A DNA stretch of 64,000 nt from Lacrimispora xylanisolvens (lineage in GTDB: Bacteria > Bacillota > Clostridia > Lachnospirales > Lachnospiraceae). Each line of letters opens with the position of its first letter. Position 1 is the stretch's first letter. Location: assembly GCF_002934545.1 (NCBI RefSeq), contig NZ_PTJA01000001.1, forward strand, positions 372,001 through 436,000, written 5' to 3'. The notes below the pieces were generated by a model. It was not told where the DNA came from and did not search any database. It was given only the letters and a program-made list of their open reading frames with translations. Shown here piece after piece: positions 58,212 through 64,000 of the stretch. The position numbers and the translations under genes are program-made.

Positions 58212-59531
58212 ATGTTTTGGATAGAGTTAGCTATTGTCCTGGCAATTATATTCCTGGGTGTGCGTAAAGGGGGAACATTCCTTGCCTTTGCTGGTGGCAT
58301 TGGAATGTTAATCATGACTTTTGTATTACATGTGAAACCATCTGATCCGCCAATTACAGTTATCCTGATCATGATCGCAGTAATATGTGCCGCTTCAACA
58401 ATGCAGGCGTGTGGGGGCCTTGATTTCCTGGTAATGATTGCGGAAAAGATTCTTCGGAAGAATCCTAAAATGATTACAGTATTGGCACCAATTGTTTCTT
58501 ATGTATTTACATTTATGTGTGGAACGGGGCACATAGTATACAGCTTACTTCCAGTTATTAATGAAATTTCAATTGATACCGGAGTAAGGCCGGAACGTCC
58601 AATCTCTGCCTCCGTTATTTCATCACAGCAGGCAATTACAGCTTGTCCAATATCCGCAGCTACCGTAGCCATTCTTGCATTTATGGCAGAGTCACCTTAT
58701 ACAGGTGTAAATATCTTTACATTGCTGTTTGTCTGTATTCCGGCTACTCTGATAGGAACCATTGCAGCAGCACTTGCAGTTATTAAAAAGGGAAAAGAAC
58801 TTGCAGATGATCCGGAATTCCAGAGGCGTGTAGCGGCTGGTCAGTTTATCGGATCCACTGAAAAGCAGAAAGAGGAGAAAGAAGTTTCAAAAGAAGCGAA
58901 AGTATCTGTCACAATTTTTTTAACCGCAATGGTAGGGATTGTTCTTTTAGGCGCAGTGAAAGCACTGGTTCCAACGCTTTCCGATGGTTCAAAACTGCCG
59001 CTTACCACCGTAATTGAAATATTTATGTTAGTTGCAGCAGCAGTGATGGTGCTCGTAACAAAGCTTGACAGTAATAAAGTTTTGGATCAGCCAGTTTTCC
59101 GTACCGGAATGTTTGCAGTGATCTTAGCATTTGGGCTTTGCTGGTTGGTTAATACATTTATCGGAGATCAGGCATCCTTTATCACAGATCATATGTCGGC
59201 ACTGACAAATCAGTATCCCTGGATTTACATCCTGGCAGTATTTATTGTAGGTGCGATCACAACCAGTCAGTCCTCTACAACAATGATCATGGTTCCCATT
59301 GGTATTGCATTAGGACTTCCTGCTAATATCATTGTTGCGGGCTGGATTGCCTGTTCTTCAAATTATTTTATCCCGGCTTCTGGTCAATGTGTAGCAGCTA
59401 TAGCATTTGATTCTGCCGGTACAACTAAAATTGGAAAGTTTGTTATCAATCATAGTTATATGATTCCAGGTCTGGTATGTACGGTTGTATCTGTAACCGT
59501 GGCAATGCTTCTTGGGGCATTTATTTTCTAA
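58212..59531 (+). CDS. Dcu-type anaerobic C4-dicarboxylate-family transporter
   Basis: 439 residues with about twelve hydrophobic segments. DcuA/DcuB family features include the N-terminal FWIELAIVLAIIFLGVRKGG, the DFLVMIAEKILRKNPKMIT loop, FMCGTGHIVYSLLPVINE, SASVISSQQAITACPISAA and the C-terminal SSNYFIPASGQCVAAIAFDS. In E. coli such carriers exchange fumarate, aspartate and succinate. In the Salmonella fra locus a Dcu-family protein (FraA) takes up fructose-asparagine, so here it is probably the importer of the Amadori compound. The gene lies between deglycase and kinase. Confidence 0.87.
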   Translation: MFWIELAIVLAIIFLGVRKGGTFLAFAGGIGMLIMTFVLHVKPSDPPITVILIMIAVICAASTMQACGGLDFLVMIAEKILRKNPKMITVLAPIVSYVFTFMCGTGHIVYSLLPVINEISIDTGVRPERPISASVISSQQAITACPISAATVAILAFMAESPYTGVNIFTLLFVCIPATLIGTIAAALAVIKKGKELADDPEFQRRVAAGQFIGSTEKQKEEKEVSKEAKVSVTIFLTAMVGIVLLGAVKALVPTLSDGSKLPLTTVIEIFMLVAAAVMVLVTKLDSNKVLDQPVFRTGMFAVILAFGLCWLVNTFIGDQASFITDHMSALTNQYPWIYILAVFIVGAITTSQSSTTMIMVPIGIALGLPANIIVAGWIACSSNYFIPASGQCVAAIAFDSAGTTKIGKFVINHSYMIPGLVCTVVSVTVAMLLGAFIF

Positions 59532-59556
59532 GACTATAATCAGGAGGAGTAGAAGG

Positions 59557-60444
59557 ATGAAACACAGTAAAATAATTGCTATCGGGGATAATGTCTGTGA
59601 TAAATATCTTTCCAGAGGAACCATGTATCCGGGCGGACAATGCGTGAATACCTGTGTCTATACCACAATGAATGGAATGGATTGTGCATATCTTGGAAAG
59701 TACGGAACTGATGAGGTAGCTGATTGTGTTCATAATACACTTGTAAAGATTGGTATTGATGACAGCCACTGCAGAACATTTGAAGGTGAAAATGGATTTG
59801 CACTTGTCACTTTAAATAATAGTGACCGCGTATTTCTTGGTTCCAATAAAGGAGGAATAGCAAAGGAGAATCCTTTTAATTTTACAGATGAGGATTATCG
59901 TTATATTAAGGATTTCCAGCTGATTTATACAAACCTGAACAGTTATATTGAGAATGATCTGGAAAATCTGAAAGAGACAGGTGTGCCAATAGCATTTGAC
60001 TTTTCTACCAGATGGACAGATGAATATCTGATTGAGGTGTGCCCGTATGTTACAATTGCGATCCTGTCCTGTGCCCATTTAAATGAAAAAGACAGGGAAA
60101 GAGAGATGCGGAAGGTACAGGGAAATGGCGTAAAAATCGTACTGGGAACCGTGGGGGAAGAAGGCTCTTACGTGTTATATAAAAATAAGACTTATTATGC
60201 CAAAGCAGTGCAGGCAGAGAACGTGATTGATACAATGGGTGCTGGAGATTCCTATTTTTCTGCATTTCTCTGTTCCTTATTAGAAAGCTCTGAAACAGAT
60301 GAACTGATAGAAGAGGATGATCATAAAATGGAGCTGCGATTACTGGCTGCAATGAAGCAGGGAGCAGAATTCGCTGCAAAGGTCTGCGCTATGGAAGGGG
60401 CTTTTGGCTACGGGGTACCAATTGCCGGAAGGACACAGCTATAA
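59557..60444 (+). CDS. frlD: PfkB-family kinase, fructosyl-amino-acid 6-kinase (FrlD/FraD-like)
   Basis: 295 residues from the ATG at 59557 behind CAGGAGGAGTAGAAGG. PfkB features: IAIGDNVCDKY at the start, GGQCVNTCVYTTMNGMDCAYLG, IAFDFSTRW, and the ATP/phosphoryl-transfer signature DTMGAGDSYFSAFLCSLL with the catalytic Asp. N-terminal and central segments follow fructoselysine 6-kinase (FrlD) from memory (NSDRVFLGSNKGGIAKEN; AFDFS). It phosphorylates the imported adduct for the SIS deglycase. It begins 25 bases after the transporter gene. Confidence 0.87.
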   Translation: MKHSKIIAIGDNVCDKYLSRGTMYPGGQCVNTCVYTTMNGMDCAYLGKYGTDEVADCVHNTLVKIGIDDSHCRTFEGENGFALVTLNNSDRVFLGSNKGGIAKENPFNFTDEDYRYIKDFQLIYTNLNSYIENDLENLKETGVPIAFDFSTRWTDEYLIEVCPYVTIAILSCAHLNEKDREREMRKVQGNGVKIVLGTVGEEGSYVLYKNKTYYAKAVQAENVIDTMGAGDSYFSAFLCSLLESSETDELIEEDDHKMELRLLAAMKQGAEFAAKVCAMEGAFGYGVPIAGRTQL

Positions 60445-60478
60445 AGTCAAAAAATAAGAAAGTATGAGGGTAACTAAT

Positions 60479-60892
60479 ATGACACCAGATATATATGAAA
60501 ATAATAATGAAGGAATCTTATGTGTATACAAAAACGAGAAATGGCTGGTAAGCATTAAAAACTGGAAGCCGGATAATGACATTGATGGAATCGCACATCT
60601 GGAAATTCATCACTCAACGGATGAACAGTTTATACTTGCCGCTGGAAAGGCAATTTTAATTACTGCAGAAAGAGAAAATGATCAGTTTAAAATAGAGTTA
60701 ACTCTTATGGAGCAGGGAAAAGTATACAATGTGCCAAAGGAGGTATGGTTTTATTCCATCACACAGAAGGATACCAAGATGATGTATGTGCAGGACTCCA
60801 ATTGTTCTATGGAAAACAGTGATTTTTTGGATCTGACAGAGGCGGAAGTGGCTTACATAAAAGAAAAAGCCAGAAAAATGTTTGAAATGTAA
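60479..60892 (+). CDS. Cupin-like small protein of the Amadori operon
   Basis: 137 residues from the ATG at 60479 (GAGGGTAACTAAT upstream); an ATG at 60464 has a poorer site. The central HLEIHHSTDEQFILAAGKAILI with its His-His...Gln/Glu pattern, and the later NVPKEVWFYSI, suggest a small beta-barrel of the cupin type that may bind a metal or sugar. It ends with a helix (EAEVAYIKEKARKMFEM). The gene lies 34 bases after the kinase and before a strong terminator, thus belongs to the operon. Similar proteins accompany sugar loci, but I cannot name its reaction; sugar anomer or epimer conversion is a guess. Confidence 0.6.
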   Translation: MTPDIYENNNEGILCVYKNEKWLVSIKNWKPDNDIDGIAHLEIHHSTDEQFILAAGKAILITAERENDQFKIELTLMEQGKVYNVPKEVWFYSITQKDTKMMYVQDSNCSMENSDFLDLTEAEVAYIKEKARKMFEM

Positions 60893-60900
60893 GAGGCATT

Positions 60901-60951
60901 AAAAAGAGAGTTATTGCATAAGTAGAAACCTGCTGGCATAACTCTCTTTTT
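60901..60951. terminator. Bidirectional terminator at the end of the Amadori operon
   Basis: AAAAAGAGAGTTAT (60901-60914) and its exact inverse (60938-60951) form a 14-bp stem with T5 on the right and A5 on the left. It separates convergent genes. Confidence 0.88.
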
Positions 60952-60963
60952 GTGTGAAAAAGG

Positions 60964-61608
60964 CTATTTGTGGTTTAAGTACCGGTAAACAGTGGGCTCA
61001 GAAACAAAAAGCTGTTTTGCAATTTCAGAGACTGCCCCTTTCATGGTCAGAATCCCCTGTTCATTCAACTGCTTAACAATATGAATCTTTTCTTGTCTGG
61101 ACATGCGCTGAGGTGAGACTCCCGCGTCTTTCACTGCCTGATTTACAAGGGTGGAAAGCATCTCTTCAACCGGAGTGCTTAAATCTTCCTGTATATCCTT
61201 TCTTCCTTCTGTCAGATTATAATGCTTTTTCAAATTGGACAAAGCCAGATCCAATTCATGAATCGCTGTTGTATTACGGTTCACGCAGAGCAGACCGATC
61301 AGCCTGTCTTCATTCTTAATAAAATAGGTATTGGATATAAAATTTTTGCTTTTACTCACACCATGATAATTCGTAAGATAATCCTGGGTTTTGTAAATCT
61401 GATCTTTTCTGATCTGATTGGCAAGATCAGTCATGGGAGAACCAATCCCCCGTCCGGAGTGATGGCCGTTGGCAACCGCTATTACAGTGCCGCTGTCTGA
61501 TTTTGACACATCATGAAGCAGAACCTCGCAGCCGGGACCGCACAGGCTGGATAAAAAAGAAACCATTGGTTTATACATTTCTAATAATTCGTTATCTGTC
61601 ATTATCAC
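60964..61608 (-). CDS. YheO-type PAS-like sensor/DNA-binding regulator (DauR family)
   Basis: 214 residues. Residues ~10-120 form the YheO PAS-like domain (PMVSFLSSLCGPGCEVLLHDV; VAVANGHHSGRGIGSPMTDL; FIKNEDRLIGLLCVNRNTT). Residues ~160-212 are the HTH domain (SRQEKIHIVKQLNEQGILTMKGAVSEIA; SEPTVYRYL). DauR of Pseudomonas regulates D-arginine catabolism, and family members often neighbour amino acid enzymes. It is divergent from ridA, the permease and the PatB-type lyase, separated by 178 bases with a clear promoter, so it very likely regulates them. The effector is probably the imported amino acid. Confidence 0.85.
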   Translation of the reverse strand: MIMTDNELLEMYKPMVSFLSSLCGPGCEVLLHDVSKSDSGTVIAVANGHHSGRGIGSPMTDLANQIRKDQIYKTQDYLTNYHGVSKSKNFISNTYFIKNEDRLIGLLCVNRNTTAIHELDLALSNLKKHYNLTEGRKDIQEDLSTPVEEMLSTLVNQAVKDAGVSPQRMSRQEKIHIVKQLNEQGILTMKGAVSEIAKQLFVSEPTVYRYLNHK

Positions 61609-61709
61609 TCACATTCCTTTCATACTCTCTTTCATTATAACATTTTTCCATGAAGAATCAATTATGAAACAAAAAAATAAATAATAATTTTGTCACATTG
61701 ATAAAAATA

Positions 61710-61738
61710 TTGTCAAAACATGAAAAGCGTGATATGAT
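61710..61738 (+). promoter_or_regulatory. Promoter of the ridA-permease-patB operon
   Basis: TTGTCA (61710-61715) and TATGAT (61733-61738) with a 17-base spacer, 48 bases before the ridA start. Confidence 0.65.
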
Positions 61739-61786
61739 AATTTTACAATCAAAAAGATAAAAAAATTATTAAAAAGGAGGAATGTT

Positions 61787-62170
61787 TTGTTGCAGAAAAA
61801 AGAACTGAGTACTGACAAAGCTCCATCTGCGATTGGACCTTATTCTCAGGCAGTTATGACATCCGGGATGATCTATGTATCGGGACAGCTTCCCATTGAT
61901 CCATCAACCGGATCATTTGCCGGAGGTGACATTAAGGCCCAGACCAGACAGTCTCTGGAGAATATCCGGGCTGTCTTGGAATCTGCCGGTGGCAGTTTGG
62001 AGAATGTGGTGAAAACCACCGTATTACTAAAGGATATTGGGGAGTTTACAGAAATGAATGAGGTTTATGCACAATATTTCACGGGTACCTGCCCTGCCAG
62101 AGCGGCATTCCAGGTAGGCAGCCTTCCAAAGGATGCCAGAGTGGAGATTGAGGCGGTCGCAGTATTGTAG
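61787..62170 (+). CDS. ridA: RidA-family enamine/imine deaminase
   Basis: 127 residues. RidA hydrolyses reactive 2-aminoacrylate and similar enamines to keto acids and ammonia. The signatures are IGPYSQAVMTSGMIYVSGQLP near the start, the conserved Arg in CPARAAFQVGSLP (about residue 106) that binds the substrate carboxylate, and VEIEAVAVL at the end. The start is TTG at 61787 (a second TTG follows at 61790), six bases after AAGGAGG. An ATG at 61782 lies in another frame and ends after eight codons. The operon context, with a C-S lyase gene, fits removal of the aminoacrylate released by that enzyme. Confidence 0.92.
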   Translation: MLQKKELSTDKAPSAIGPYSQAVMTSGMIYVSGQLPIDPSTGSFAGGDIKAQTRQSLENIRAVLESAGGSLENVVKTTVLLKDIGEFTEMNEVYAQYFTGTCPARAAFQVGSLPKDARVEIEAVAVL

Positions 62171-62217
62171 TATGTATGAAAACTAATTGATAAGACGATT
62201 ATGGAGGAGGAAACATA

Positions 62218-63591
62218 ATGGAAGAGCATGGCAAAAAGCTCGGTATGTTAAATATTTTCGGTCTTGGCTTGGGTGGGGCAATTGGTTCAGGTATCTTTGT
62301 TTTACTTGGATTTGGAATCGGTTATACAGGCAGATCCATTGTCCTGGTATGTGTCGGCGGATGTTTGTTTATGCTTCTGGCTTATATGTACAATGTAATC
62401 ATGAGTTCCATGTTTGTATTTAAAGGGGGGGATTACAGCCAGAAAGCGCTGCTGTTTAATCCGACAATGACTGGTTTTTCAGCAACGATGGCTCTGGTAA
62501 ACAGCATGGCAATGTCAAGCTATGCTCTTGGTATGGTTAACTATATTTCAGCTGTATTTCCCGGAGTAGCGCCGTTTACCCGTCCGGTGGCGGTTCTGAT
62601 TATGACTCTCTTTTTTGCAAGCACTCTGCGGGGGTCCCGATTTATAACACTTTTAGAAAATGCAATGACAGTAATTTTAATTGGAGCAATTGCAATTTTT
62701 GTTATTTTTGGTATGCCTCAGGTAAGACCCGACTATTTTTCCAATGCAGACGGTGGTTTCTTCCATGGAGGCTTTGCTGGTTTTGTCAGTGCAATTGCAA
62801 TTATGGGCTGGGCCTGCCAGGGAACCACTATGGCACCGGTATCCATGGTTGCAGTTACTGAAAAACCGAAAAAAACCATCCCGCTTGCTATACTCTGGAT
62901 TACTGTGGCATTAGCTGTAATATATGGGTTGATGAGTATTGTTGCGGCCGGAGTATTGCCCTATGATCAGGTTGCAGGAGCAAATTTAGGAGCAACTGCG
63001 AAGGCAATATTCCCCAATAGCATTTATGTTGTGTTTATTTTAGGCGGCGGTGTATTTGCAATTGCGACCAGCTTGTTAGGTGGTATTGCCATGTTCCGTT
63101 ATCCGCTGATGAAGATTGCAGAAGATGGCTGGCTTCCGCCAGTATTTAAAAAGACGACAAAAGGTGGATTTCCCTGGGTCATTCAGCTTGCCTTTTATTT
63201 ACTCAGTGTAATGCCAATTCTGCTTGGATTCAGTCTGGATTCCATTATATCACTGGTAATGATTCCATCCATGGTAATGAATGTATATCTTAATATGGCA
63301 TGTATTACACTGCCGAAAAAATATCCGGACCAGTGGAAAAAATGTGCCCTTCGTATGCCCATACCGGTGTATAATGTTATTTGTGTTCTGTCCGCAGCCT
63401 GTGCTGGAGTGGTAGCTTTTAACTTATTTAAAGATTTAAAAGGAAAGGATATCATTGCTTCCCTTGTTATTCTGGCAATATGCGTTGGATTCTCCTTACT
63501 TCGTATCCATACCGGAGCAGTGAAAAAGGAGTTTCTGGAGGAAAACAAAAAGGCGATTATCGTTCAGGCACTTGCAGATGATGAGGCGTAA
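62218..63591 (+). CDS. APC-superfamily amino acid permease
   Basis: 457 residues with about twelve membrane segments. The unwound first helix motif GLGLGGAIGSGIFVLLGFGIG is the amino acid backbone site of APC carriers. Further features are MGWACQGTTMAPVSMVAVTEKPKKTI (helix 6 region) and a central LGGIAMFRYPLMKIAEDGWLPP. The start follows GGAGGAGGAAACATA. It lies between ridA and patB and is expected to import the amino acid that the lyase splits, such as cystathionine, cystine or another Cys derivative. Confidence 0.88.
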   Translation: MEEHGKKLGMLNIFGLGLGGAIGSGIFVLLGFGIGYTGRSIVLVCVGGCLFMLLAYMYNVIMSSMFVFKGGDYSQKALLFNPTMTGFSATMALVNSMAMSSYALGMVNYISAVFPGVAPFTRPVAVLIMTLFFASTLRGSRFITLLENAMTVILIGAIAIFVIFGMPQVRPDYFSNADGGFFHGGFAGFVSAIAIMGWACQGTTMAPVSMVAVTEKPKKTIPLAILWITVALAVIYGLMSIVAAGVLPYDQVAGANLGATAKAIFPNSIYVVFILGGGVFAIATSLLGGIAMFRYPLMKIAEDGWLPPVFKKTTKGGFPWVIQLAFYLLSVMPILLGFSLDSIISLVMIPSMVMNVYLNMACITLPKKYPDQWKKCALRMPIPVYNVICVLSAACAGVVAFNLFKDLKGKDIIASLVILAICVGFSLLRIHTGAVKKEFLEENKKAIIVQALADDEA

Positions 63592-63674
63592 ATATATAAA
63601 ATAAATACAAAGTGTTTGCTGTCACTAAAGTTTACCGTGCCGACGGCGAATTAAGATAAAGGAGGATATTAGCT

Positions 63675-64000
63675 ATGAAATACGATTTTACATCAATTAT
63701 GGACCGCAGAGGCAAAGATGCCATTGCTGTGGATGGTCTTGGAACTTTACCAGGTTTCGCTCCGGATCTTCCAAAGGAGGGCTATGATACGATTCCGATG
63801 TGGGTTGCAGATATGAACTTTCCAACCGTGCCATCCATTTGTGCAACCATTGTGGAACGTGTACAGCACCCGGCATTCGGTTATTTCAGCCCATCAGAGG
63901 AATATTACAATGCCATTATAAAGTGGCAGGAGGAGAGAAACGGGGTAACAGGACTGACCAAAGAATGCATCGGATATGAAAACGGTGTACTTGGCGGAGT
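63675..64000 (+). CDS. patB: PatB/MalY-type PLP-dependent C-S beta-lyase (N-terminal part, cut by window edge)
   Basis: The first 108 codons are visible, from an ATG with AAAGGAGGATATTAGCT upstream to the end of the window. The N-terminus matches the MalY/PatB branch of class I aminotransferase-fold enzymes: MKYDFTSIMDRRGKDA, then the signature IPMWVADMNFPTVPSI and the FGYFSPSEEYYNAIIKWQEERNG pattern. Members cleave cystathionine, cysteine or S-conjugates to a thiol, ammonia and pyruvate through 2-aminoacrylate. The PLP lysine lies beyond the window. It is the third gene behind ridA and the permease. Confidence 0.88.
   Translation, partial: MKYDFTSIMDRRGKDAIAVDGLGTLPGFAPDLPKEGYDTIPMWVADMNFPTVPSICATIVERVQHPAFGYFSPSEEYYNAIIKWQEERNGVTGLTKECIGYENGVLGG

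Noticed and set aside
1-64000. tRNA, rRNA, insertion sequences, integrases or prophage modules
   Set aside because: No transposase or integrase protein, tRNA cloverleaf or rRNA segment was recognised on either strand; the muramidase is the only phage-type gene.

Overview
This window most likely comes from a gut or sediment member of the Lachnospiraceae (Clostridium cluster XIVa, Lacrimispora-like). The evidence is AT-leaning Firmicutes DNA with strong AGGAGG-type ribosome sites and TTGACA/TATAAT promoters, strictly anaerobic radical chemistry (a glycyl radical enzyme with its activase), and many regulator, ABC and nitroreductase genes typical of these genomes. No rRNA, tRNA, CRISPR array, insertion sequence or prophage was seen. 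The genus is inference only.

Layout. 1-5.3 kb: a methionine-type ABC importer (metNIQ) followed by an M20 amidohydrolase, a PPC-domain protein and a nitroreductase. 5.2-9.1 kb: a Zn/Cd-type P-type ATPase and an ICMT-like methyltransferase on the minus strand, then two small membrane proteins and an unexplained structured element. 9.1-20.8 kb: GNAT, MFS, a flavin/PPOX protein with a divergent MocR regulator, a DEAD-box helicase unit, an AraC-methyltransferase fusion, a Cys/Pro-rich surface-type protein, a second RsmH and a nitroreductase. 20.9-24.3 kb: a Co/Ni ECF importer (CbiMQO) and a lipoprotein. 24.3-29.5 kb: an N-acetylmuramidase and a xylan island (XynD and a GH43-GH30 fusion interrupted by one in-frame TGA). 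29.7-33.4 kb: a C39-like peptidase, LytTR regulator, GHKL kinase and CPBP protease. 33.5-39.4 kb: MFS, Old-Yellow-Enzyme-type reductase and iron alcohol dehydrogenase, divergent from a PucR-type regulator. 39.4-48.0 kb: two heterodimeric ABC exporters, one with a lipoprotein, one with a MarR regulator.

The most striking part is 50.3-55.9 kb. It encodes 4-hydroxyphenylacetate decarboxylase (hpdB, hpdC, hpdA), the p-cresol-forming glycyl radical enzyme. The catalytic residues C503, E505, H536, E637 and G873 and all eight iron-sulfur ligands of the small subunit fall at the positions I recall for the Clostridium scatologenes enzyme. The three genes are followed, before a terminator, by a Crp/Fnr-family regulator and by a trigger-factor-like protein that lacks both the PPIase domain and the ribosome-docking loop. 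I propose this last gene as a dedicated assembly chaperone; I do not know of such a protein being described for this enzyme. Three palindromes upstream of hpdB are candidate operators, and near-identical terminator hairpins bound the unit on both sides.

56-61 kb holds an Amadori-compound (fructosyl-amino-acid) locus: GntR regulator, SIS-domain deglycase, Dcu-type transporter, PfkB kinase and a cupin-like protein, with a repeated operator-like sequence. The window ends with a YheO-type regulator divergent from RidA, an amino acid permease and the start of a PatB/MalY C-S lyase. That set would import a sulfur amino acid, cleave it, and clear the reactive enamine released.
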